Source of the DNA: Stutzerimonas kunmingensis
GTDB lineage: Bacteria; Pseudomonadota; Gammaproteobacteria; Pseudomonadales; Pseudomonadaceae
Direction of reading: 5' to 3'
DNA: 64,000 nt
Assembly: GCF_021432085.1 (NCBI RefSeq)
Contig: NZ_CP090366.1
Span: 248,001 to 312,000, forward strand
Below, piece after piece: positions 27,541 to 37,378 of the stretch. Made by a program: the position numbers and the translations under genes. The notes beneath the pieces are model-generated. The model was not told the DNA's origin. It ran no database searches and saw nothing but the letters and a program-made list of their open reading frames with translations. Within the stretch, counting starts at the first letter, position 1; every line of letters starts with the position of its first letter.

Positions 27541-29072
27541 CAGTGCTCCGGAACGCCGCTGGGCTGTTCGACTGGTTTATCGGTGGGCGGCGGCAGCGGT
27601 TGCTGCTCGACGCTGGGGCCGGCGGTGACGATGACGAAGGCGTCTTGCTGCAGATGCTTGTTCATCGCCGTCTTGACCTGTTCGACTGTCAGCGCCTGCA
27701 CCTCGCCCATGAAATCCTCCAGGTAGGTCAGCGGCAGGTCGTAGAAGCCGATGCTGCCCAGCTGACCGACGATGTCGGCATTGCTTGCGGTAGACAGCGG
27801 GAAACTGCCGGCGATCTCGCGCTTGCTGCGCTCCAGTTCGGCCTCGGTCGGCCCTTCGGCGAGATAGTCGCGGACCAGCTGTTGCACCAGCTCCAGTGCG
27901 CCATCGGTGAGTTCGGCGCGGGTCTGCATGCTGATCATGAACGGCCCTTCAGCACGCATCGGGCTGAAGCCGGAATAGATGCCGTAGGTCAGGCCGCGCT
28001 TTTCGCGCACTTCTTCCATCAGCCGCGTGCCGAAACCGCCGCCGCCGAGGATCTGGTTGCCCAGATAGAGCGCCGCATAGTCCGGATGGCCACGAGGGAT
28101 GCCGAGCTGGGCCAGCATCAGGTGGCTCTGGTTGGAGGGGAAGTCGATGTGGTGCTTGCCGGCAACCGGAGCCTCGGGGGTCGGCGTCGTTGGCAGCGCC
28201 GGGCCTTCCGGCAGGGCGGCCGAGACGCTCGCGGCCAGGGCTTCGGCCTCTTCGCGGGAGAGGTCGCCGACCAGTGCGATCACCGCATTGCCTGCCGCAT
28301 AGGCGCGGGCGTGGAAGTCGCGCAGCTGCTCGACGCTGATTGCCGGCACCGACTCGGGGGTGCCTTCGCTGGGGTGGGCGTAGGGGTGATCGCCATAGAG
28401 CTGCTCGAACAGCTCGAGGCTGGCGAGCTTGCCGGGGTTCTGCTTCTGGAATTCGAAGCCGGCCAGCAGCTGATTCTTGATCCGTTGCAGCGAGTCCTCG
28501 GGGAAGCTCGGTTGGCCGATGACCTGATTGAACAGCGCCAGGGCTGGCTCGCGCTTGTCCGGCGCACTGAGGCTGCGCAGGCTGACCACTGCCATGTCGC
28601 GGTAGGAACCGTTGCCGAAGTCCGCACCTAGGCCTTCGAAGCCGCGGGCGATGGCGCCGACGTCCTTGCCCTCGACACCCTCGTTGAGCATGGCGTTGGT
28701 CAGCAGTGCCAGGCCGGGCACGTCGCCGTCCTGGCTGCTGCCGGCGGAGAAGGTCAGGCGCAGGTCGAACATCGGCAGTTCGCGGGCTTCGACGAACAGT
28801 ACCTTGGCGCCTTCGGCGGTCTGCCAGCTCTGGATGTCCAGCTTGCGCCGAGCCAGGGGTTGATCGCCCAGCTCGGCGAGCGACTCCAGACGAGGTTTTT
28901 CCGGCGTTGCGGTCGGCACGGCAGGCTGGGTCGCCTCGCGGGCGACATCCTGCTTCGCCGGCTCGCCGGGTTGTGGCAGGGCGGTGGAGCCTTCATCGCA
29001 GCCCGCCAGGCCGAAACCGGCTGCCAGCAGCAGGCCGAACAGGCCGTTGCGCAGCGCTTTGCAATCACTCAT
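27540..29072 (-). CDS. M16-family lipoprotein, non-catalytic partner
   Basis: 510-residue member of the M16 (insulinase/pitrilysin) family. The N-terminus is a lipoprotein signal, with LAGC at 22-25, so it should be anchored in an envelope membrane. At the position of the HxxEH zinc motif it reads LALLTNAMLNEG, so the zinc ligands are missing and it should be inactive by itself. Two M16 domains follow, including an RGLTY-like block (REKRGLTYGIYSGF). It overlaps the active M16 gene upstream by 8 bp, and the pair probably forms a heterodimer. Start at 29072; an ATG at 29096 would give an odd N-terminus. Confidence 0.85.
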   Translation of the reverse strand: MSDCKALRNGLFGLLLAAGFGLAGCDEGSTALPQPGEPAKQDVAREATQPAVPTATPEKPRLESLAELGDQPLARRKLDIQSWQTAEGAKVLFVEARELPMFDLRLTFSAGSSQDGDVPGLALLTNAMLNEGVEGKDVGAIARGFEGLGADFGNGSYRDMAVVSLRSLSAPDKREPALALFNQVIGQPSFPEDSLQRIKNQLLAGFEFQKQNPGKLASLELFEQLYGDHPYAHPSEGTPESVPAISVEQLRDFHARAYAAGNAVIALVGDLSREEAEALAASVSAALPEGPALPTTPTPEAPVAGKHHIDFPSNQSHLMLAQLGIPRGHPDYAALYLGNQILGGGGFGTRLMEEVREKRGLTYGIYSGFSPMRAEGPFMISMQTRAELTDGALELVQQLVRDYLAEGPTEAELERSKREIAGSFPLSTASNADIVGQLGSIGFYDLPLTYLEDFMGEVQALTVEQVKTAMNKHLQQDAFVIVTAGPSVEQQPLPPPTDKPVEQPSGVPEH

Positions 29073-30417
29073 CACGGGCTTCCTCGGGCAGAACATGGGC
29101 GACGCTCAGGCGGGAGCGGGTGAAATAGGTGCTGGCGGCCTGCTGGATGTCCTCGGGCGTGACCGCTTCCAGCGCGCTCAGCTCCTCGTCCATCAGGCGC
29201 CAGGACAGGCCGACGGTTTCCAGCTTGCCGATGGTGGTGGCCTGCTGGGTGATGGAATCGCGCTCGTACACCAGCCCGGCGATGACCTGGGCGCGTACCC
29301 GCTCGAGTTCGTCCGCCGAGGGTGGCGCCTCCTTGAGCGCGTCCAGTTCCCGCCAGAGACCGGCTTCGACTTCTTCCAGGGTGCGGCCTTTCTGCATGTT
29401 CGGCGCGGCGCTCAGGACAAACAGGCTGTCGCCGCGGGCGTAGGCGTCGTACCAGGCCGAGGCGCTGGTCACCAGCTCCTCGCCGCGTTCCAGCCGCTCC
29501 GGCAGACGTGCGCTGTAGCCACCGTCGAGCAGGGCGGAGATCAACCGCAGCGCGTGCACCTGGCGGGCGTTCTCCTCGGTCGCGAGACTGGGGGCGTTGA
29601 ACGCCATCAGCAATGTCGGCAACTGCGTCCTCACGTGCAGCCTGAGGCGGCGCTCGCCCGGCTCGTCCAGTTCCAGCGGCCGCTTGGCCGTCGGCACCTC
29701 GCGCCGTTCGATGCCGCCGAAGAAACGCTCGGCCAGCCCGCGTACCTCGTCGGCCGTCACGTCGCCGACCACCACCAGGGTGGCATTGTTCGGCGCGTAC
29801 CATTGCTCGTACCAGGCACGCAGCTCGTCGGCCTGCATGCGGTTGAGGTCATCCATCCAGCCGATGGTCGGGTTGCGGTAGCCGCTGGCCGGATAGGCGA
29901 TGGTCTTGAAGCGCTCATAGGCCAGCGAGCTGGGCTTGTCGTCTGTGCGCAGGCGGCGTTCTTCCTTGATCACTTCGATCTCGCGGGCGAACTCTTCTGG
30001 CGGCAGCTTGAGGCTGGCCAGGCGATCGGCTTCGAGTTCGAAGGCCACGGCCAGACGGTCGCGGGCCAGCACCTGGTAGTAGGCGGTGTAGTCGTCGCTG
30101 GTGAAGGCGTTTTCCTCGGCGCCCAGCTCACGCAGGATGCGCGAGGCTTCGCCGGCGTCGAGCTTGCGGCTGCCCTTGAACATCATGTGTTCGAGGGCAT
30201 GGGACAGGCCGGTCTGGCCCGCCGTCTCGTAGCTGGAGCCGACCTTGTACCAGAGCTGGGAAACCACCACCGGGGCGCGGTGATCCTCGCGAACGATCAC
30301 CTTCAGGCCATTGTCGAGGAAGAACTCGTGGGTCGGCTGGTTGTCTGCTGCAGCCACTAGCGGCAGATAGAGTGCTCCGAGCAGCAGGGCGGCGGCGCGG
30401 CGTAACGTCAGAGGCAT
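29065..30417 (-). CDS. M16-family zinc protease, catalytic partner
   Basis: 450-residue exported peptidase. The signal peptide is MPLTLRRAAALLLGALYLPLVAAA. The zinc motif HALEH is in GLSHALEHMMFKG (about residues 70-74), with the distal Glu expected in the REIEVIKEERR helix near 150. It hydrolyses small proteins or peptides in the periplasm; the specific substrate is not shown. First gene of a minus-strand operon with the inactive M16 lipoprotein and rsmD, divergent from ftsY. Confidence 0.9.
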   Translation of the reverse strand: MPLTLRRAAALLLGALYLPLVAAADNQPTHEFFLDNGLKVIVREDHRAPVVVSQLWYKVGSSYETAGQTGLSHALEHMMFKGSRKLDAGEASRILRELGAEENAFTSDDYTAYYQVLARDRLAVAFELEADRLASLKLPPEEFAREIEVIKEERRLRTDDKPSSLAYERFKTIAYPASGYRNPTIGWMDDLNRMQADELRAWYEQWYAPNNATLVVVGDVTADEVRGLAERFFGGIERREVPTAKRPLELDEPGERRLRLHVRTQLPTLLMAFNAPSLATEENARQVHALRLISALLDGGYSARLPERLERGEELVTSASAWYDAYARGDSLFVLSAAPNMQKGRTLEEVEAGLWRELDALKEAPPSADELERVRAQVIAGLVYERDSITQQATTIGKLETVGLSWRLMDEELSALEAVTPEDIQQAASTYFTRSRLSVAHVLPEEARDE

Positions 30418-30644
30418 AGTCGGGACTCGTCCAGGTTGGTGCCCGCCACGGTGGATGGCAGGGCGGCGACACGGCAGCCATGGTAATGGCCGGCGCGGGT
30501 CAGGCAAAGCCGGGGTATCCGTACAGCCGGCTCGGTCGCAGTGCCGCGCTTAGCGCACCTGCTTGGCGAGGTGCTAGGATAGGACCCATTTTGAGGCCGG
30601 CAGCCTGGCTGCCGGCGTTTCGCATCCTTGAGAATACCTTCTCC

Positions 30645-31891
<1,247 letters not shown>

Positions 31892-31895
<4 letters not shown>

Positions 31896-32563
31896 TTCGT
31901 TTCGAACAGGTCGGCAAACGCTACCCCAACGGCCACATCGGGTTGCATGAGCTTTCCTTCCAGGTGCGCCGTGGCGAATTCCTCTTCGTCACCGGCCATT
32001 CCGGCGCCGGCAAGAGCACGCTGCTGCGCCTGTTGCTGGCAATGGAGCGTCCCACCAGCGGCAAGCTGCTGCTGGCCGGGCAGGACCTGTCGCGCATCAC
32101 CAATGCGCAGATTCCTTTCCTGCGCCGGCAGATCGGCGTGGTGTTCCAGAATCACCAGTTGCTGTTCGATCGCACGGTGTTCGACAACGTTGCCCTGCCG
32201 TTGCAGATTCTCGGGCTCAACAAGCGCGAGATTGGCCAGCGGGTGATGACCGCGCTGGAGCGCGTCAGCCTCAAGGACAAGGCGCTGCAGTATCCGGCGG
32301 ACCTGTCCACCGGTCAGCAGCAGCGTGTCGGCATCGCCCGCGCCGTGGTGCACCGGCCGGCCCTGCTGCTCGCCGATGAACCAACCGGCAACCTCGACCC
32401 GCGACTCGCTGCGGAGATCATGGGCGTGTTCGAAGACATCAATCGCCTGGGTACCACCGTGCTGATCGCCAGCCACGATCTGGCGCTGATCGCGCGGATG
32501 CGTCATCGCATGCTGACCCTGCAACGTGGTCGCCTGATCGGCGACGGGGAGGCCAGCCGATGA
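31892..32563 (+). CDS. ftsE: Cell division ATP-binding protein FtsE
   Basis: 223-residue ABC ATPase. Walker A GHSGAGKST (about 36-44), signature LSTGQQQRVGIARA (about 139-152) and Walker B LLLADEPTGNLD are all intact. Together with FtsX it forms the inner-membrane complex that activates peptidoglycan amidases at the septum. Start and stop codons overlap ftsY and ftsX by 4 bp each. Confidence 0.97.
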
Positions 32564-33579
32564 GCAGCGAACGCGATCCCAAGACCAACCCGAGCACGGC
32601 CGAGCGCGTCGGCGGTTCGGTGAAGAAGCCGGAGCAGCCGCGCGGCGACGAGCCGGACTTCAAGACGCTGTTCCACGCCTGGCTGGAAAGTCATCGCGCC
32701 AGTTTGGTCGACAGCGTCCGGCGTCTGATCAAGCAGCCGATCGGCAGCTTCTTCACCTGCCTGGTGATGGCCGTGGCGTTGAGCCTGCCCATGGGCCTGG
32801 CGCTGCTGCTGGACAACGTCGAACGGCTCGGTGGCTCGTGGCAGCGTGCCGCGCAGATATCGCTGTTCATGCAGCTTGAGGTGGATGGCGACGCTGGCGA
32901 GCGCCTGCGTGACGAGGTTGCCGCCATGCCCGACGTGGCAGCGGCGGACTGGGTCAGCCGCGAGCAGGCGCTGGACGAGTTCCAGCAGCTGTCCGGGCTT
33001 GGCGAAGCGCTCAAGGAGTTGCCGGAAAATCCGCTGCCCGGCGTGGTCATCGTGACACCCGAAGAGGTGGACAAGGACAAGCTCGAAGCGCTGCGTCAGC
33101 AGCTGGCCGAACTCCCCGGCGTGCAGTTGGCTCAGCTGGATCTGCTCTGGGTCGAGCGGCTGACCGCTATTCTCAAGCTTGGCGACCGCTTCGTCTTCGG
33201 CCTGACATTGTTGCTGGTGGCGACGTTGCTGCTGGTGATTGGCAACACCATCCGCCTGCACATCGAAAACCGCCGCACCGAGATCGAGGTGGTCAAGCTG
33301 GTGGGCGGCACCGATGGTTACGTCCGCCGTCCGTTCCTCTACATGGGTGCCATCTACGGTCTGGGCGCTGGCCTGATCGCCTGGCTGCTGCTGGTCTATG
33401 GACTGGGCTGGCTGAACGAGGCCGTGGTGAATCTGGCGGGCCTCTACGGCAGCGATTTCGGCCTGGGAGGCGTTCCGGCCGGTGATGCGTTATCGCTGGT
33501 GATCGGTGCGGTGCTGCTCGGCTACATCGGTGCCTGGCTGGCTGTCGCAAGGCATCTGAGCGAGCTGGCTCCTCGATAA
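32560..33579 (+). CDS. ftsX: Cell division membrane protein FtsX
   Basis: 339-residue partner of FtsE. A charged cytoplasmic N-terminus (about 1-65), a first helix (SFFTCLVMAVALSLPMGLALLL, about 64-85), a periplasmic domain of about 110 residues and then three more helices (FGLTLLLVATLLLVIGNTI, FLYMGAIYGLGAGLIAWLLLVYG and SLVIGAVLLGYIGAWLAV) give the standard FtsX topology. The RTEIEVVKLVGGTDGYVRRPF loop is the family signature. Confidence 0.96.
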   Translation: MSSERDPKTNPSTAERVGGSVKKPEQPRGDEPDFKTLFHAWLESHRASLVDSVRRLIKQPIGSFFTCLVMAVALSLPMGLALLLDNVERLGGSWQRAAQISLFMQLEVDGDAGERLRDEVAAMPDVAAADWVSREQALDEFQQLSGLGEALKELPENPLPGVVIVTPEEVDKDKLEALRQQLAELPGVQLAQLDLLWVERLTAILKLGDRFVFGLTLLLVATLLLVIGNTIRLHIENRRTEIEVVKLVGGTDGYVRRPFLYMGAIYGLGAGLIAWLLLVYGLGWLNEAVVNLAGLYGSDFGLGGVPAGDALSLVIGAVLLGYIGAWLAVARHLSELAPR

Positions 33580-33618
33580 AATTTCATTTGAAAACAATCA
33601 CTTGACAGTTGTGTCAGG

Positions 33619-33645
33619 GAACTTTTCCACAGGCTTGCAGTCTCA
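33619..33645 (+). promoter_or_regulatory. AlgU/sigma-E-type promoter of rpoH
   Basis: GAACTT at 33619-33624, then exactly 16 bases, then TCTCA at 33641-33645, fits the extracytoplasmic-stress sigma consensus (GAACTT-N16/17-TCtgA). It lies 46 bases before the rpoH ATG. In P. aeruginosa and E. coli rpoH has such a promoter. A separate TTGACA at 33602-33607 has no convincing -10 at the right distance. Confidence 0.75.
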
Positions 33646-33690
33646 TGCGGCAATGCTAAACTGCTGCAGCTTCGTCATTGGAGGTACTGC

Positions 33691-34545
33691 ATGACAACTA
33701 CTCTGCAACCTGTTCAAGCGCTAGTCCCGGGAGCGAATCTCGAGGCCTACGTGCAGACCGTGAACAGCCTCCCGCTGCTCACCGTCGAGCAGGAGCGCGA
33801 GCTGGCCGGGCGCCTCTTCTATCATCAGGATCTCGAAGCGGCTCGGCAGATGGTGCTGGCGCACCTGCGTTTCGTCGTTCACATCGCCCGCAGCTATTCC
33901 GGCTACGGTCTGGCCCAGGCCGACCTGATCCAGGAAGGCAACGTCGGTCTGATGAAGGCCGTCAAGCGTTTCAATCCGGAAATGGGTGTGCGGCTGGTGT
34001 CCTTCGCCGTGCACTGGATTCGCGCCGAAATTCACGAGTTCATCCTGCGCAACTGGCGCATCGTCAAGGTCGCGACCACCAAGGCGCAGCGCAAACTGTT
34101 CTTCAATCTGCGCAGCCAGAAGAAGCGTCTGGCCTGGCTGAACAACGATGAAGTCACCGCCGTGGCCAATAGCCTGGGCGTCGAGCCGCACGAAGTGCGC
34201 GAAATGGAAAGCCGCCTGACCGGCCATGACATGGCCTTCGACCCGGCCGCCGATGCCGACGACGACAGCGCCTACCAGTCGCCTGCGCACTATCTGGAAG
34301 ATCATCGCTACGATCCGGCCCGCCAGCTGGAAGATGCCGACTGGAGCGACAGTTCCACTTCCAGCCTGCATACGGCGCTCGAGGGGCTCGACGAGCGCAG
34401 CCGGGACATTCTCCAGCAACGCTGGCTGAACGAAGACAAGGCGACCCTGCACGACCTGGCTGCCAAGTACAACGTATCGGCCGAGCGCATTCGTCAGCTG
34501 GAGAAGAATGCGATGAACAAGTTAAAGGGCTCGATTCAGGCCTGA
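33691..34545 (+). CDS. rpoH: Heat-shock sigma factor RpoH (sigma-32)
   Basis: 284-residue alternative sigma factor directing heat-shock genes. Region 2 contains [36 protein letters not shown]; the RpoH box [15 protein letters not shown] follows near 131-145; region 4 ends with the [30 protein letters not shown] lies 7 bases before the ATG. It follows ftsX with a 111-base gap carrying an AlgU-type promoter and is closed by a strong terminator. Confidence 0.98.
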   Translation: MTTTLQPVQALVPGANLEAYVQTVNSLPLLTVEQERELAGRLFYHQDLEAARQMVLAHLRFVVHIARSYSGYGLAQADLIQEGNVGLMKAVKRFNPEMGVRLVSFAVHWIRAEIHEFILRNWRIVKVATTKAQRKLFFNLRSQKKRLAWLNNDEVTAVANSLGVEPHEVREMESRLTGHDMAFDPAADADDDSAYQSPAHYLEDHRYDPARQLEDADWSDSSTSSLHTALEGLDERSRDILQQRWLNEDKATLHDLAAKYNVSAERIRQLEKNAMNKLKGSIQA

Positions 34546-34564
34546 TGCTCGTCAGCTGAAAAAG

Positions 34565-34600
34565 AATCGCGGGATGCCATTGGCTCCCGCGATTTTTTTT
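34565..34600 (+). terminator. Strong intrinsic terminator after rpoH
   Basis: A perfect 10-bp stem (AATCGCGGGA at 34565-34574 with TCCCGCGATT at 34585-34594), a 10-base loop that can itself pair, and a run of eight T ending at 34600. It starts 20 bases after the rpoH stop codon. Confidence 0.96.
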
Positions 34601-34629
34601 GCCTGTCGTTCGCTCGGGGTGCCGCCCGG

Positions 34630-37200
34630 CTATCGAGGCTTGCTTCTGGCCTGGCGGATGTTGTCTCGCGCCTGTTCAACCGCGACCAGCAGTTGGGCGT
34701 TGGTGATCGGCTTGTGCAGCCAGACGATCCCTGCGGGGAACTGTGCCTGCTCGAACTGGTGCGCGGCGGAGATAACGACGATGGGCAGATCCTGCATCGC
34801 CGGTTGATCGCGCAATTCGTCGATAAGCTGCATGCCGCTGCCGTCGGGCAGGTGCAGGTCCAGTGTCATGGCCTCGTAATGGCTGGCAGCGAGCTTTTCA
34901 CGGGCCTGATGCAGGCTTTGCACGCGCTCCACGCCGTAGCCGCCCTCGCGCAGCATCATATGCAGCAGACGGCCGGTGTCAGGCTCGTCTTCGACGACCA
35001 GGATTCGCGGCTGGCCGTCGCGGCAGTCCGATTCGGCTGGCGGTATCTGGATCGGCAGCTCGCACCAGAAGGTGGTGCCCTGGCCGGGTACGCAGTCGAA
35101 GCCGACCGTACCGCCCATGCGTTCGATCAGCTCCTTGGTGATCGCAAGTCCGAGTCCGGTACCGGACTTCTGCCGGCTGTCGGAGGCATCGGCCTGGGCG
35201 AACTTCTCGAACACGCGGGAGCGGAACGCCTCGGGAATGCCGGGGCCCTGGTCGGTAACGCTGATACGAACCTTGGTCCCACGCAGGGAGCTGTGCAGGC
35301 GAATCTCTCCGCCCTCGGGGGTGAACTTGACGGCGTTTGAGAGGAAGTTGCCAAGCACCTGCTGCAGGCGCAGGCCGTCCACCCAGACCAGCACATTGGT
35401 CGGATGCTCGAGCGTACAGCGCACGCCATGCTGCTCGCAGAGGGCCTGGTTGCTCGCCAGCGATTCCTCGAGCAGGTCGCCAAGCGAATGTTCGCGCAGT
35501 TCGAACGACATCTTGCCGGCGGCAATCTTTTCCATGTCCAGCAGGTCGTTGATCAGATGACCCAGGCGCAGGCTGTTGCGGTAGGCGATCTCGAGCATCT
35601 GCTGCATGGCTGGAGGCGCTGCCCCGAGCGCGCCGCCGACGATCAGTCCGAGCGCACCGCTGATGGAGGTCAGTGGCGTGCGCAGCTCGTGGCTGACGGT
35701 GGAAACGAAGTCGTTCTTCATCTGCTCGACGCGCTTGCGTTCGGTGAGGTCCATCAGCGTGCCGCTGATGCGCTGGGCCATGCCTTGTGGATCGCGCTGG
35801 ATGTGGCCACGCAGCAACACGGGTACGACGTGGCCGTGCTTGTGCTGCAGGCGCAGTTCGGTAGTGAAATGATCGACATTGGACAGCATGGTTTGCGCCA
35901 GCCGGGCTTTCTGCTGCGCTAGGTCTTCGGCAACCGTCAACCGCTCCCACAGTTTGAGGTCGCAGGTCAGCTCGTTGGGACGATAACCGAGCATTTCCCA
36001 GGCGCGGGGCGAGGCGAACATGCTGCCGGCTTCCAGATCGAGATCCCACAGGCCGTCGTTGCTGCCTTTCAGCGCCAGCGACAGGCGCTCTTCGCTCAGC
36101 CGCAGGTCGTGCCTGCTCTGGCGAATGTGCCGGGTCATCTCGTTCGCCAGCGCCTGGGCTCGGCTATGGCGCAGCGCCAACGACGAGGTCAGGAAAAAAA
36201 CCAGCAGGCTCAGGCCGAGCCCCAGGCCGAACACCAGCGCCTCGTTGGAGTGGAAACGTTCGTCGAACTCGGGTCGGCTATCCATGCGCAGCGTCCAGGT
36301 CTGGCCGTACAGCTCCAGCTGCTGCAACTGGCTGAAGCGCGCACTGCCGGGCTCGGGGGCTTCGCGCGATGCGTAGAGCAGGTGTTCCGGCTCTTCACCG
36401 GGGCTGGCGTAGATATGCAGCGCCAGCGGCAGATCGGCCGCACGCAGAATGCCGCGCATCAGATCTTCGACGCGATAAGGGCTATAGACGAAGCCGCGCA
36501 GCGCCTGCATGCGCTGCTCCGGCGTCGTCAGCGGCGCGCTCGGTCGATACACCGGCACATAGAGCAGCACACCGGCCTGCACCTTGCCATGGGTTTCCTG
36601 CAGCAGCGTCACCTTGCCGGTAATGCTCGTTTCGCCGAGCTGGGCGGCACGTTGCATGGCGCGACGGCGAGTCGGCTCGGAATACATGTCGTAGCCGAAG
36701 GCGGCCAGATTGCGCCTGAGGAACGGCTCAAGATAGACGATCGAAGTGTAGAGCTCCCGCTGACCTGGCGGATGAATGTCGTAATCCGGGTAACCCTGCG
36801 CACGCATGTGTGCGACATGCGCATCGCGTTCGGCCTGCGGAATTGCCTGGCTGAAACCGACGCCCTGGATGCCAGGATAACGGTCTGGTAGCAGCAAGCG
36901 CTCGACGTACGTGCGCCACTGCTCGCGGCTGACGTTCTCCACGGCATCGAACAGACCGGCGCCGCCGAGCAGGATCTGTTCATGGTCCCGCAGCCGCTTG
37001 CGGATCGCTTCAGTGACCTTCTCGCCGAGCATCTGGAACTGCTGCCGAGCAGCGCGATCCTCGTTGGTGCGCAGACTCTGCCAGACCACCAGTTGGACCA
37101 GCAGGGTGAACGCCAGCATTCCCCAGGCAACGCCGTTTCGCCAGCTGAACAGCTGTCGCAGGCCGTGAGGCTGATTGTGGTTTATCGCTGGATCGCTCAT
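34630..37200 (-). CDS. CHASE-PAS hybrid sensor histidine kinase
   Basis: 856-residue membrane kinase. Helix 1 (about 20-42) and helix 2 (about 325-345) frame a periplasmic CHASE domain (GIQGVGFSQAIPQAERDAHVAHMR is typical). A PAS domain (about 365-490) follows, then the HisKA box FVSTVSHELRTPLTSISG with His near 503, HATPase boxes GNFLSNAVKFTPEG, DQGPGIPEAFRSRVFEKF and GTGLGLAITKELIERMGG, and a C-terminal receiver with phospho-Asp in LDLHLPDGSG near 779. There is no HPt domain, so an outside phosphotransfer protein or direct regulation is expected. The start at 37200 (MSDPAIN) is chosen over 37314 because it begins shortly before helix 1. Signal unknown. Confidence 0.93.
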   Translation of the reverse strand: MSDPAINHNQPHGLRQLFSWRNGVAWGMLAFTLLVQLVVWQSLRTNEDRAARQQFQMLGEKVTEAIRKRLRDHEQILLGGAGLFDAVENVSREQWRTYVERLLLPDRYPGIQGVGFSQAIPQAERDAHVAHMRAQGYPDYDIHPPGQRELYTSIVYLEPFLRRNLAAFGYDMYSEPTRRRAMQRAAQLGETSITGKVTLLQETHGKVQAGVLLYVPVYRPSAPLTTPEQRMQALRGFVYSPYRVEDLMRGILRAADLPLALHIYASPGEEPEHLLYASREAPEPGSARFSQLQQLELYGQTWTLRMDSRPEFDERFHSNEALVFGLGLGLSLLVFFLTSSLALRHSRAQALANEMTRHIRQSRHDLRLSEERLSLALKGSNDGLWDLDLEAGSMFASPRAWEMLGYRPNELTCDLKLWERLTVAEDLAQQKARLAQTMLSNVDHFTTELRLQHKHGHVVPVLLRGHIQRDPQGMAQRISGTLMDLTERKRVEQMKNDFVSTVSHELRTPLTSISGALGLIVGGALGAAPPAMQQMLEIAYRNSLRLGHLINDLLDMEKIAAGKMSFELREHSLGDLLEESLASNQALCEQHGVRCTLEHPTNVLVWVDGLRLQQVLGNFLSNAVKFTPEGGEIRLHSSLRGTKVRISVTDQGPGIPEAFRSRVFEKFAQADASDSRQKSGTGLGLAITKELIERMGGTVGFDCVPGQGTTFWCELPIQIPPAESDCRDGQPRILVVEDEPDTGRLLHMMLREGGYGVERVQSLHQAREKLAASHYEAMTLDLHLPDGSGMQLIDELRDQPAMQDLPIVVISAAHQFEQAQFPAGIVWLHKPITNAQLLVAVEQARDNIRQARSKPR

Positions 37201-37378
37201 CGTCTTCGCTGCGGTACGCGGTGGTTGACCGATTGGACGCCGGAGGCCTGGAATCGGTGCCAGTCTGCGGCAGTCGAGCCAGTATGCCGCAAAGCTGGTT
37301 GCCCGGCCTTCCATGATGGCGAGGTTGACCGTTCTGTCAGCTTACCTGCCGTAATGGCCTATTGATATATGCGCCTGA

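Noticed and set aside
33602..33607. TTGACA as -35 of a housekeeping rpoH promoter
   Set aside because: The base stretch 17 further on (TTCCAC) is not a -10 box; the AlgU-type promoter is the better match.
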